Shown here: positions 32,948 through 41,270 of the stretch, piece by piece
How positions within the stretch are numbered: the first letter of the stretch is position 1
Layout: the number at the start of each line of letters is the position of its first letter
Source of the DNA: Pseudomonadota bacterium
GTDB taxonomy: Bacteria > Bdellovibrionota > Bacteriovoracia > Bacteriovoracales > Bacteriovoracaceae
Assembly (NCBI GenBank): GCA_027487515.1
Contig: JAIYDL010000010.1
Location: 43,454 to 107,453, forward strand
Direction: 5' to 3'
Length of the DNA stretch: 64,000 bases
The notes under the pieces: generated by a model
Told to the model about the DNA's origin: nothing
Databases searched by the model: none
Seen by the model: only the letters and a program-made list of their open reading frames with translations
Program-made: the position numbers and the translations under genes

Positions 32948-35549
32948 AACTATTTTTCTGAAAGACTACCGACCTTCAGACTTCTTGATCGATGCCATCC
33001 ACCTCACCGTTGACATCGGTGAGTCGGAGACGATCGTGACCTCCGAACTCCTCGTTCTGAAGCGGCCTGAGCTGGCAGGGAAAAAGCTCAACCTCGAGCT
33101 CAACGGTGAGGGGATGGAACTCCTTTCTCTGGGGATGGACGGTGCCCCGGTTCCCCATGAGCGGTTCCAAGTGTCGAGCGACAAGCTGGTCCTCCTCGGG
33201 ATCACTGAAGATAGGTTTACCCTGTCGGTTAAAAATAAAATCGATCCCGCTCACAACCAGGCCCTCGAGGGGCTCTACCAGTCAGGGCCTCAGCTCTGCA
33301 CCCAGTGCGAACCCGAGGGCTTCCGACGGATCACGTACTTCATCGACCGGCCCGATGTGATGGCCCGGTACACGACTCGGATGATTGCGGACAAGGCCAA
33401 GTATCCATTCCTTCTCTCGAACGGTAACCGCACCGGCGCGGGAGACCTGGCCGGAGGTCGTCACTGGGTTGAGTGGGAAGATCCTTTCCGCAAACCGAGT
33501 TACCTCTTCGCCATGGTGGCCGGTGACTTCGACGTGGCCCGGGATCGCTTCACGACCTGTTCCGGCCGCGGAGTAGATCTTGAGATCTACGTGGACCGTG
33601 GGAACCTGAACAAGACTCGGCATGCCATGGAATCCCTCAAACAGAGCATGCGCTGGGATGAAGAAACTTTTGGCCTGGAATATGACCTAGACGTCTACAT
33701 GATCGTGGCGGTGGACTCCTTCAACATGGGGGCCATGGAGAACAAGGGTCTCAATATTTTTAACTCGACCTACACCCTGGCCAACGAAACTAACGCCACA
33801 GACGCTGATTTTCAGAACATCCAAGCGGTCATCGGGCACGAATATTTTCACAACTGGACCGGGAACCGAGTGACCTGCCGCGACTGGTTTCAGTTGACCC
33901 TGAAAGAGGGGCTCACGGTTTTCCGAGATCAAGAGTTCTCGAGCGACATGCTTTCTCGAGCGGTGAAGCGCCTCGAGGACGTGCGCCTCCTCAAAGACGC
34001 TCAGTTCGCTGAAGACGGAGGTCCACTGGCCCATCCCATCCGGCCCGCGAGTTACATCGAGATCAATAACTTCTACACCCGAACCATTTACGAAAAGGGC
34101 TCCGAGGTCATCCGCATGATCCACACTCTCCTGGGGAAGGAGCACTTCCGGAAGGGGATGGATACGTACTTCGAGCTCTTCGACGGCCAGGCCGTGACGA
34201 CGGAGGATTTCGTGCGGGCCATGGAAATTGCCTCAGGCCGGGACCTGACGCAGTTTAAGAATTGGTACTCTCGGCCTGGGACGCCGACCCTGAAGATCCG
34301 AAGCACTCGCACGGGTGATGAGCTGGAACTCTCGATCGAGCAACTCTACCCCCCCACACCCACAACCCATCCGGTTCCCGAAGGGAACGTGCTCCACATG
34401 CCTCTCCTCGTGGGCCTGGTTGATGTCCTCACGGGTGGCGTGACAGAGCATAAGCTCGAGGTCAAAGAGCTTCGTCAAAAGTTCAAGCTCCCGACCTCCG
34501 GCACGGTGATCCCTTCGCTCAACCGGAGCTTCTCCGCACCGGTGCATGTGGATTACCCGTACACTGTGGAAGAGCTGATTGCGCTCATGAGCTTTGACAA
34601 TGATCCGTACTGCCGTTACGAGGCGACCCAGAAGATCTACGGGCACGTTTTTCGAAAGGATTTCGAGGCGTTTAAGGCCTCCGGAGTCCTCAGTGATGAC
34701 CTGGCCCCGGAGTTTTCTCAAGCGTTCGAGGCGCTGCTGAGCGATGACGGGATCGATCTTTCATTCAAGTCCTATCTTTTGGATCTTCCAACTGAGAACG
34801 GTTTGTCTCAAGAGCTCCCGTTCCCGGACTTCGATGGGATTCATCGAGTTCACCGGAACCTGCGCAAGAAACTTGGTCGAAAGTTTGCGCCTTGGTTCTT
34901 GGCGACGCACGAGCGGTTGGTTCAGCGCGGGGCCTTCGAACTCACACCCAGAGCGTTCGGCGAGCGGGCGCTCCGGAACCAGTGTCTTTCTTACCTCGTC
35001 GCCGCAGGGACGAGCGATGGTCAGCGAGCGCTGGAGTCCCATTACTTCTCCGCAGGAAACATGACCGAGGAGCTCCACGGCCTGCAGCAGTTCATCGTTT
35101 CCGGTGTTCCTCTTGACCACGAGGCGATCCAGAGTTTTTACCGGAAGTGGAAAGGGGACTCTCTCGTGATGCTGAAGTGGTTCGGGGCCCTCGCGGCCTG
35201 TTCACCCAAAGCTTCGGCGCTGGAGCGGCTCACGAAACTCGAGCAGGATCCTCTGTTCTTGAAGCAGGTTCCAAACTACCTTCGTGCGCTCTACATTCAG
35301 TTTTCAAAATCAAACCTCGATGCCTTCCACGATGAAACCGGCGGAGGGTATCAGTTCCTGGCCGAAAGGATCCGACACATCGATGGTTTCAATCCGCAGG
35401 TCGCGAGCCGGGCGGCGGGGGCCTTTTCGTTGATCAATAAACTGGATCAAAAGAGGAAGGATCAAATGCGAGGGGCCTTGGGCCGGATCATGGATGGGAA
35501 GCCTTCGCGGGATACCTACGAAGTGGTTTCAAAGTATCTCGCGCAGTAA
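32928..35549 (+). CDS. pepN: Aminopeptidase N (M1 metallopeptidase)
   Basis: 873 residues from the ATG at 32928; about the length of E. coli PepN. It removes N-terminal residues from peptides in the cytoplasm. The exopeptidase motif GAMEN is at 268-272 and the zinc motif HEYFH at 304-308, with TGNRVTCRDWFQLTLKEGLTVFRDQEF following (second zinc-ligand Glu). The C-terminal superhelical domain of DUF3458 type is present. No signal peptide. Translation is likely coupled to the DUF2797 gene. Confidence 0.96.
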   Translation: MQQPRPKTIFLKDYRPSDFLIDAIHLTVDIGESETIVTSELLVLKRPELAGKKLNLELNGEGMELLSLGMDGAPVPHERFQVSSDKLVLLGITEDRFTLSVKNKIDPAHNQALEGLYQSGPQLCTQCEPEGFRRITYFIDRPDVMARYTTRMIADKAKYPFLLSNGNRTGAGDLAGGRHWVEWEDPFRKPSYLFAMVAGDFDVARDRFTTCSGRGVDLEIYVDRGNLNKTRHAMESLKQSMRWDEETFGLEYDLDVYMIVAVDSFNMGAMENKGLNIFNSTYTLANETNATDADFQNIQAVIGHEYFHNWTGNRVTCRDWFQLTLKEGLTVFRDQEFSSDMLSRAVKRLEDVRLLKDAQFAEDGGPLAHPIRPASYIEINNFYTRTIYEKGSEVIRMIHTLLGKEHFRKGMDTYFELFDGQAVTTEDFVRAMEIASGRDLTQFKNWYSRPGTPTLKIRSTRTGDELELSIEQLYPPTPTTHPVPEGNVLHMPLLVGLVDVLTGGVTEHKLEVKELRQKFKLPTSGTVIPSLNRSFSAPVHVDYPYTVEELIALMSFDNDPYCRYEATQKIYGHVFRKDFEAFKASGVLSDDLAPEFSQAFEALLSDDGIDLSFKSYLLDLPTENGLSQELPFPDFDGIHRVHRNLRKKLGRKFAPWFLATHERLVQRGAFELTPRAFGERALRNQCLSYLVAAGTSDGQRALESHYFSAGNMTEELHGLQQFIVSGVPLDHEAIQSFYRKWKGDSLVMLKWFGALAACSPKASALERLTKLEQDPLFLKQVPNYLRALYIQFSKSNLDAFHDETGGGYQFLAERIRHIDGFNPQVASRAAGAFSLINKLDQKRKDQMRGALGRIMDGKPSRDTYEVVSKYLAQ

Positions 35550-35550
35550 G

Positions 35551-35661
35551 TTAAGACTTCTTCTTGTTCTTAACTGGCACTGGTGAGAGCGTCGGGGCCG
35601 ATGCCTTCGCGGCGGCCACGGCGGCGGTTGCGATGAGAATAGCAGCGATGATGATTTCCAC
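35551..35661 (-). CDS. Small membrane-anchored protein, 36 aa
   Basis: A short frame starting at GTG with GAGGAG five bases upstream, which is why I call it. The product begins MEIIIAAILIATAAVAAAKA, a single hydrophobic helix or uncleaved signal, and ends in PVPVKNKKKS. It would be a tiny inner-membrane or exported protein. It is convergent with pepN, one base after its stop. No family known; size makes it easy to miss. Confidence 0.5.
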   Translation of the reverse strand: MEIIIAAILIATAAVAAAKASAPTLSPVPVKNKKKS

Positions 35662-35835
35662 GGGGTCTCCTCAGACAGGGACTCTTCTCTAAGCCTTATC
35701 GACATAAAGAGCCCATAGTTTATGCTAGGCAGCACGGCTTGTGACAGCATTTTTCTCTTTAAAGGGTCCAAAAGAGTGTTACAATTTTCTACGTGAAGCT
35801 AGGAAAATCAAGTTCTTAAAGGTCAGGACACCCTC

Positions 35836-37245
35836 ATGGAAGCGACTCTTTCTCTACGGCAAAAAGCGCTCAAGATTAACCTGTCTAAGAAGTTTTACGG
35901 GACATTTGCTGAAATCGGCGCAGGCCAGGAAGTTGCTCGGCATTTTTTCCAGGCCGGGGGTTCCTCGGGATCCATCGCCAAGACCATCTCTGCCTACGAC
36001 ATGACCTTTTCTGACTCCATCTATGGCAAAGATCCTCACGGCCGTTACGTGTCCCAGTCTCGGCTCTTGAAGATGCTCGAAAAAGAGTACCTTCTTCTTC
36101 AGGAGCGGCTCTGCGAAACGCGAGGGCGGGACCACGCGTTCTTCGTTTTTGCGGATACGGTCTCTGCGCTCAATTACCAGCGAACCAACGAGGCCCACGG
36201 TTGGCTCGGCATGCGCTTCCAGAATACGCCAGGAGGTGAGAGTAACGACGTTGTGATTCACGTCCGAATGCTCGATCCGCAGAATGTCCTCCAGCAGGAC
36301 GCCCTCGGAGTCATGGGCCTTAACCTCGTCTACGCCTCGCTCTTTTTGCAGCACGATCCCGAAGCCTTCATCCGCTCCCTCATGGATCACCTCGACAGCA
36401 CTCGCATCGAAGTGAACTTCATCCGCTTCGGAGGCCCGGCCTTCTGCGACGTCGATAACCGCCTCATGAACCTCTATCTATTAAACCTGGGCTACACCCA
36501 GGCGATCATGTTCGACGAAAAGGGCGAGGTGGCCCTGGCAAATGACCTTCTCTACAAGAAAGACGTCCTCGTCGTGCGAGGCTCCTACAGACCGCCGACA
36601 CTTGTGAACTTCGACATGATTGCGACGGGACTTAAAAGTTTTGCCAATGACATCGGGAAGGTCCCGGAGGACATCGTCACTGTGGCCGAGATCACGATCT
36701 CGACGCTCAAGGATGACGGGGGAGAGATCGCCAAAGAAGACTTCCTCACCCGCGTTGACCTCATGTGTACCATGGGGGTGAAGGTTCTCATCACCAATTC
36801 ACCCCAGTACTACAAGCTTTCGAGTTACTTCGCAAAACTCAATGTGCCGCACCTGGGCCTAGTCCTGGGGATCTACAATTTTCAACAGATCTTTACGGAG
36901 AAGTACTCCAACGTTGACGGGGGCATCTTGGGTGCCCTGGGCCAGCTCTTCCGGGAGAACGTGAAGGTCTACATCTACCCGTACAAATCAGAGAAGGGTG
37001 GCATCGAAACCCTCGCGAACTTGGAAGTGCCCAAAGAGCTCGACCTCCTCCTCGCGCACTTGAAAGGGATGCAGCAGATCGACGATGTGGCGGGTTTCGA
37101 CGGAGACATCTTGCATATCTATTCGTCGAAGGTGCTGCACATGATCGTCACGAACGAGCCGGGTTGGGAGCAGATGGTTCCCCCGAGTGTTGCCAAGGCG
37201 ATCAACGATAAGTGCCTCTTTGGCCATCCCTGTTTCCGGAAGTAG
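35836..37245 (+). CDS. Conserved protein of unknown function, 469 aa
   Basis: I recognise the sequence type: a conserved cytoplasmic protein of about 460-490 residues that starts with EATLSLRQKALKINLSKKFYG, GTFAEIGAGQEVARHFFQAGG and AKTISAYDMTFSDSIYG. From memory, database names such as nicotinate-nucleotide adenylyltransferase or TonB-dependent receptor are attached to it, but neither fits: there is no HxGH motif, signal peptide or barrel. No cofactor motif is obvious. The high conservation suggests a housekeeping or metabolic role. Monocistronic. Confidence 0.85.
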   Translation: MEATLSLRQKALKINLSKKFYGTFAEIGAGQEVARHFFQAGGSSGSIAKTISAYDMTFSDSIYGKDPHGRYVSQSRLLKMLEKEYLLLQERLCETRGRDHAFFVFADTVSALNYQRTNEAHGWLGMRFQNTPGGESNDVVIHVRMLDPQNVLQQDALGVMGLNLVYASLFLQHDPEAFIRSLMDHLDSTRIEVNFIRFGGPAFCDVDNRLMNLYLLNLGYTQAIMFDEKGEVALANDLLYKKDVLVVRGSYRPPTLVNFDMIATGLKSFANDIGKVPEDIVTVAEITISTLKDDGGEIAKEDFLTRVDLMCTMGVKVLITNSPQYYKLSSYFAKLNVPHLGLVLGIYNFQQIFTEKYSNVDGGILGALGQLFRENVKVYIYPYKSEKGGIETLANLEVPKELDLLLAHLKGMQQIDDVAGFDGDILHIYSSKVLHMIVTNEPGWEQMVPPSVAKAINDKCLFGHPCFRK

Positions 37246-37253
37246 CGCCCTCT

Positions 37254-37730
37254 TCATTGGAAGTAGGGGAGCCCGGAGGGTTCCTTTTTGTGATCGCACG
37301 TGACCAAGGCAGCCCCGTGGTTCTTTTCTAGGTACGCGCAGATTTTCACGATCTAGGGGTCCTGTCCCCAGTGTGTGCAAGCCCCCATGATTTCCCGCTT
37401 CATCACTTCCGCCCCGTCTCGGACCTCACACTTGAACTCCGCGTTGTATTCGAAGAGCGGGAGTTCTTTGGTCGACCAGTTCAGGAGGATAGGAACGCGC
37501 TCCTGACGTGCGCACACATCATACGCGACCATCGAAATGTAGTTTGAGGCGTGCATGATTCCGTTCTTTGTGCCGCCCACGATCTTACCGTTGTAAACGG
37601 GAAAGTCTCCGGTGACTGTTAAGATATACTGTGCTTCGTAAACTTTATTGTAGCCAAGGTCCAGGGTGATTTTTTCATCCGCACTGACCGCTGTGGAAAC
37701 TAAAATTACGAGGGCCATGATCTTTTTCAT
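37254..37730 (-). pseudogene. Secreted hypothetical protein interrupted by an in-frame amber codon
   Basis: The gene starts at 37730 with a signal peptide (MKKIMALVILVSTAVSA) and runs to TAG at 37353-37355 (125 residues, ending GACTHWGQDP). The same frame continues without shift for 32 more codons (IVKICAYLEKNHGAALVTC, then DHKKEPSGLPYFQ) to a TGA at 37254-37256. The tail looks coding: two more cysteines and ordinary codon use. The simplest reading is a single-base nonsense mutation of a 158-residue secreted protein. Readthrough, a sequencing error or a naturally short protein are alternatives. No known family. Confidence 0.6.
37268..37289 (+). terminator. Possible terminator after the 35836-37245 gene
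   Basis: GGAGCCC-GGA-GGGTTCC followed by five T, 23 bases after the stop codon. The stem is short and has one G-T pair, and the loop is only three bases. Confidence 0.4.
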
Positions 37731-37777
37731 GCACCTGAGGATCTCATGCCTCCTTAGTCTTACAAAATGTCAGGGAC

Positions 37778-38272
37778 TTATGCTCGCACGACTGCCAAGG
37801 ATCCAAGCTGAATCCCCTCTAGCACCATGAGCTTGAGCTTCATCTCTAGGCCATGGGCGAAACCGCCGGGGCCGCTGGAGCCTATGATTCGGTGGCAGGG
37901 GTAGATGAGCATGAAGGGATTTTTCCCGCAGGCACTGCCGATGGCCTGGTAGCCTCGGGAGCTCAGGCGATCGGCCAGGTCCTTGTAGGTCGCAACAGTT
38001 CCGTGGCGCACAGTTCTCATCTCTCGAAGGACCCGCTGCTGGAAATCGGAGAGGCCCGTGAAATCGACCGGAAGGTCGATGTCTTGAGTCTGTCCTGTGA
38101 GATAGTCGCGGAACGCCCGGTAGGAAGCTTCGAAGAATGGATCTAGCCGATCTGACTCTGTTTGTTGGACAACTTCAATGTTCGAGAGCCTCCTTCCATC
38201 TCGCGTGCTCAGCCGGAGCTGCCCGACGATCGGAAGTGGCGGGAGAGTGGCGCTCTTCGTTTGTTCTTTCAT
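37778..38272 (-). CDS. ogt: Methylated-DNA-[protein]-cysteine S-methyltransferase
   Basis: 164 residues from ATG 38272; an in-frame GTG at 38296 would add eight residues. The protein takes alkyl groups from O6-alkylguanine onto its own cysteine. The active-site motif is YPCHRIIGS, with the DNA-binding helix-turn-helix segment GTVATYKDLADRLSSRGYQAIGSACGKNP before it. There is no Ada-type N-terminal regulatory domain. It is divergent from lplA; the two starts are only some 26 bp apart, so their promoters must overlap each other or the coding ends. Confidence 0.93.
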   Translation of the reverse strand: MKEQTKSATLPPLPIVGQLRLSTRDGRRLSNIEVVQQTESDRLDPFFEASYRAFRDYLTGQTQDIDLPVDFTGLSDFQQRVLREMRTVRHGTVATYKDLADRLSSRGYQAIGSACGKNPFMLIYPCHRIIGSSGPGGFAHGLEMKLKLMVLEGIQLGSLAVVRA

Positions 38273-38298
38273 GGGGACTAGATTATCATAACGCACAC

Positions 38299-39168
38299 AT
38301 GAAAGTCTTCACGTCTCCCTTTACAAATCCCTTCATTAACCTTGCTCTGGAGGACTACTTCCTGCGTGCTGGAGCGGATCTTCCGGTGCTATTTTTCTAC
38401 GTCAACCGTCCCTGCGTGGTCATGGGCCGGTTCCAGAATCCGTGGATTGAGACGAACCTCCCTTATCTCGCTGCCAACGACATCTGGTTAGTCCGCCGAC
38501 AGAGTGGAGGGGGAACAGTCTTCCACGACCTAGGAAACCTCAACTGGAGCTTCATCACTCCGGGGGGAATGTTTGACCGACGGAAGCACGCTGACCTTCT
38601 CCGCGAGGCGTTCGCTCGCGCCCAGATTGCGGTCGAAGTTTCTCCTCGGAATGATCTTTGGCTTCAGGGGAAGAAGGTCTCTGGCTCGGCCTACAAACAG
38701 ACCAAAAGCGCCTCCTTCCATCATGGCACTCTTCTCGTGTCCTCGGACCTTGGGAAGCTGGAGGAAGGTCTTCGCCAGACCGTGGTTCCGAAGGCGACCA
38801 AGTCCATCGCCTCTGTCCGGTCGGCCGTGACGACACTTTCCGCTCACTACCCAGGGATTGAAATCCACGACGTGATCGACCTCGTGTCCCACTTTTTCCA
38901 GACCATCCCGTTTGAGCTTGAAGCGACCCTTCTCTCCCTCCCGGAAGTCCAGAGGAGCTTCACAGAACTCACCAGTTGGGAGTGGCTCTGGGGGGAAACG
39001 CCGCACTTTGAGCTCGAGGAAGGCTTAGAGATTAGGAAAGGAATCATTGAAGGGACGGGGAAGCGCTTTGAGCGGTCTGCGGTGTGTGATCAGCTTTCAC
39101 AAGATTCTTTAGCGCGTTTGTTTCCTGATTTTAGTGAGCAGCACAAGTCGAGCAACCTGATTTCGTAA
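38299..39168 (+). CDS. lplA: Lipoate-protein ligase A
   Basis: 289 residues from ATG 38299 (MKVFTSPFTNPFINLALEDYF, the usual LplA start); the frame is open further upstream but inside ogt. It activates free lipoate with ATP and attaches it to E2 and H proteins. Signature stretches: FYVNRPCVVMGRFQNPW, VRRQSGGGTVFHDLGNLNWSF, and the catalytic-lysine loop LQGKKVSGSAYKQTK. The C-terminal accessory domain is present. Its end overlaps the convergent 39131-39406 gene. Confidence 0.94.
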   Translation: MKVFTSPFTNPFINLALEDYFLRAGADLPVLFFYVNRPCVVMGRFQNPWIETNLPYLAANDIWLVRRQSGGGTVFHDLGNLNWSFITPGGMFDRRKHADLLREAFARAQIAVEVSPRNDLWLQGKKVSGSAYKQTKSASFHHGTLLVSSDLGKLEEGLRQTVVPKATKSIASVRSAVTTLSAHYPGIEIHDVIDLVSHFFQTIPFELEATLLSLPEVQRSFTELTSWEWLWGETPHFELEEGLEIRKGIIEGTGKRFERSAVCDQLSQDSLARLFPDFSEQHKSSNLIS

Positions 39169-39406
39169 CGCTCTGGTCACTGAACGACCAATCTCCATAG
39201 TTCTCATTTAAATAGACGCAGGCGTCGGCCAGAGAATCGAAGGTTGCTTGGAAAGCCTCCTTGTCCTCATCCTCTAAAACAGTGACGTAATACTCCATTC
39301 TGTCCTCCGCGATACACGCTGGATCGGCTCCAAAAGTGATCAAGGCCATGAAATTTTTGTTCTCAAACCGGCAGTAAGTCCAGTTTTCGACGTTTACACA
39401 CTGCAT
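39131..39406 (-). CDS. Small hypothetical protein, 91 aa
   Basis: No family recognised. The protein is acidic, has no signal peptide or membrane segment, and ends in KSGCSTCAAH, a CxxC-type tail that could bind metal or be redox active. Two further cysteines are near the N-terminus (QCVNVENWTYC) and two in the middle. Its last 38 bases overlap the end of lplA on the other strand. Codon use is ordinary; coding is likely but not certain. Confidence 0.55.
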   Translation of the reverse strand: MQCVNVENWTYCRFENKNFMALITFGADPACIAEDRMEYYVTVLEDEDKEAFQATFDSLADACVYLNENYGDWSFSDQSVTKSGCSTCAAH

Positions 39407-39431
39407 CCGACACCTTCAATCAAGTAAAGTC

Positions 39432-39460
39432 TTGTTTTCTATAAGCGGTTAGTCTATAGT
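39432..39460 (+). promoter_or_regulatory. Sigma-70-type promoter for rpmG
   Basis: TTGTTT (-35) and TATAGT (-10) are separated by exactly 17 bases and lie 42 bp before the L33 start codon. Confidence 0.65.
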
Positions 39461-39501
39461 GTCTGGACTTTGAAGTAAATGATTACCACTGCGAGGATGT
39501 T

Positions 39502-39678
39502 ATGGCCAAGGGACCACGAGTTATTGTGACTTTAGAATGTACGGAAGCGAGAAAAGAGGGTGGTTCACCGTCTCGTTACACGACGACAAAAAACAAGAAG
39601 ACGACTCCAGAGCGTCTCGAGATGAAGAAGTATAATCCGAATCTCCGTCGGCACACTGTTCACAAAGAAATTAAGTAA
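39502..39678 (+). CDS. rpmG: 50S ribosomal protein L33
   Basis: A 58-residue protein ([20 protein letters not shown] and so on, ending [14 protein letters not shown]), clearly L33 of the large ribosomal subunit. [23 protein letters not shown] is the conserved core. Only one cysteine is present, so it is the zinc-free form. GAGG precedes the ATG. The gene is flanked by a good promoter and a strong terminator and is monocistronic; no tRNA or secE gene is attached. Confidence 0.96.
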   Translation: MAKGPRVIVTLECTEARKEGGSPSRYTTTKNKKTTPERLEMKKYNPNLRRHTVHKEIK

Positions 39679-39700
39679 TTCTATTCAGAAATTTGCTTAT

Positions 39701-39733
39701 AAAAAAAGGGACCGATCTTCGGTCCCTTTTTTT
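39701..39733. terminator. Bidirectional terminator between rpmG and the C1 peptidase gene
   Basis: AAAAAAAGGGACCGA-tct-TCGGTCCCTTTTTTT works in both directions; it lies between two convergent genes. Confidence 0.93.
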
Positions 39734-39739
39734 ATACCT

Positions 39740-41119
39740 TTAAGGGGCCGTCTCCAGGAGTGGGTGGTAGACGCGCTTTATTTGCTTAAATCCTTCGGTG
39801 TCCGTATGCACGAAAACGGTCGTCCGGAGAATCACCTTGCTCCTTTCGGCCCCAAGCACCCTCTGGGCCGTGTCACTAGAGACGAGCTCGGTCGGTATCG
39901 AGGCTTTATGATGATTCCAAGAAATAGCTTCTGCCTTACCCTCGCTGTTATCAATCCAAATCGCTCGCACGAAGGTGTCTCTGAACTTTTCTTCCTCCTC
40001 CGGGCTTAGCCGTAGGAACTCGGTGTTGCTATCTTGGGCGGCCTCGCCGTTCGTCACCCTGCCGATGCCGCTGCTGGTGTAGAACACATGGCCTAGAGTG
40101 TTTTCAACCTGGCCGTTGACTGTGACTTCGATGGATCCGTTGACCATCTCTTGGGCACTCGCTGCAAAGGAGGTCAGCGCTGCTTTCTGCTGTCCGAGCT
40201 CTTCTGGGATGAGAAGTGGATCCTTTTGACGAACCGAGACGGTGGCGTGCTTAACTGAATATCGATCGACCGCGCTCATCTCGATCTCTCCATGCCCGTC
40301 CTGGCCCCAGCTCTTGCCCCAGCTGTTTTTAAAAAAGAACACCTGCCGATTCAGGTCATAGCCGTAGATGAGGATCTCGTGCAACCCGCAGTTCGACGGG
40401 TTGTTCAGGCATTCCGTGTGAAGGCTTTGGGTATGTCGAGTCGCACCTGTGGATTCCCAACCGTTGAAGTTCACAGGGACTCCAACGACCAGAGGACGAC
40501 GTTCTTGAGCGATGAACCTGATGAACTCGTTGGTGTCATCGGGGATGCTCTCGAGTTCAAGTGCCTTCGCATCGATGCGTCGTTCTCGCACATGGGCTTC
40601 CGGCGGAAGCTGGAACAGGCAACTTGGCGGTGCGGCCCTCCGGTTGCCGGAGAAAGCCTCGCAGTGGAAGCCTTTCCCGAAGGCCGAGGGCCGGTAGGGC
40701 CAGTCACTTTCGAGAAGAAGTCCTGCTTTCGTGAGGGAATACAGATTAAATGCTGAGAACGACTCTTCTTTATCTTTGGAGAAGCCCTCTGTTTTCGTTA
40801 CGGCGGAGAGGAACTCTTCGGAGAGATTGACCTCTCGCTGTTGATGCTTTTTGATCGAGGCTTCCACCAGTGCGATGGTCGCAAAGAAACTGCAGGTCGC
40901 TCGATCTGATTGGTCCTTCACCGGGGTAAGGTCTGCCTTGAGGGAGACGATCCGCGGCAAGTCGGTAAGTTTCCCCGGGTCTAGCGTCCCCGGTCTTTGC
41001 GTGTCACTGAAGGCACTGAGTGCGATCGTTCTTTTATTAAGAGACACGGTTTCAGAGCGATTGCCGCAGCCTTGGAGTAGGGCAAGAGAAGCGGCGATGA
41101 TCAATGCATGTCTATTCAT
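39740..41119 (-). CDS. Papain-like (C1A) cysteine peptidase lipoprotein, copy 1
   Basis: 459 residues. Lipoprotein signal ending LLQGC (Cys18). Papain-family core: oxyanion Gln and catalytic Cys in VKDQSDRATCSFFA (Q70, C76), His in CGLHEILIYGYD (H247) and Asn in FKNSWGKSWG (N265). About 150 residues follow that form a beta-rich domain not found in papain (GSIEVTVNGQVENTLGHVFYTSSG). The enzyme would sit on the outer face of the inner membrane or in the outer membrane. It is a tandem paralogue of the next gene with identical active-site numbering. Confidence 0.92.
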   Translation of the reverse strand: MNRHALIIAASLALLQGCGNRSETVSLNKRTIALSAFSDTQRPGTLDPGKLTDLPRIVSLKADLTPVKDQSDRATCSFFATIALVEASIKKHQQREVNLSEEFLSAVTKTEGFSKDKEESFSAFNLYSLTKAGLLLESDWPYRPSAFGKGFHCEAFSGNRRAAPPSCLFQLPPEAHVRERRIDAKALELESIPDDTNEFIRFIAQERRPLVVGVPVNFNGWESTGATRHTQSLHTECLNNPSNCGLHEILIYGYDLNRQVFFFKNSWGKSWGQDGHGEIEMSAVDRYSVKHATVSVRQKDPLLIPEELGQQKAALTSFAASAQEMVNGSIEVTVNGQVENTLGHVFYTSSGIGRVTNGEAAQDSNTEFLRLSPEEEEKFRDTFVRAIWIDNSEGKAEAISWNHHKASIPTELVSSDTAQRVLGAERSKVILRTTVFVHTDTEGFKQIKRVYHPLLETAP

Positions 41120-41204
41120 ATCGTCCTCGCACGAGCGTATTGCCTGATTGTACGAGGTGGAAGTCTAGAATCCGAGCATGAGGGTAAGGATTCCTCTCAC
41201 TGTC

Positions 41205-41264
41205 AAAAAAATAGGCGACTTCTCCTGATGGGCGATTGAATCATCTCGCCCATCAGGAGAAGTC
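41205..41264 (-). terminator. Terminator with a perfect 19-bp stem after C1 peptidase copy 2
   Basis: 41217-41235 and 41246-41264 are exact reverse complements with a ten-base loop. On the minus strand the stem is followed by GCCTA and seven T. It starts seven bases past the stop codon. Confidence 0.85.
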
Positions 41265-41270
41265 TTCCGC

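Noticed and set aside
35741..36004. An 87-codon plus-strand open frame overlapping the 469-residue gene start
   Set aside because: It overlaps the conserved gene in another frame and its product is unlike any protein.
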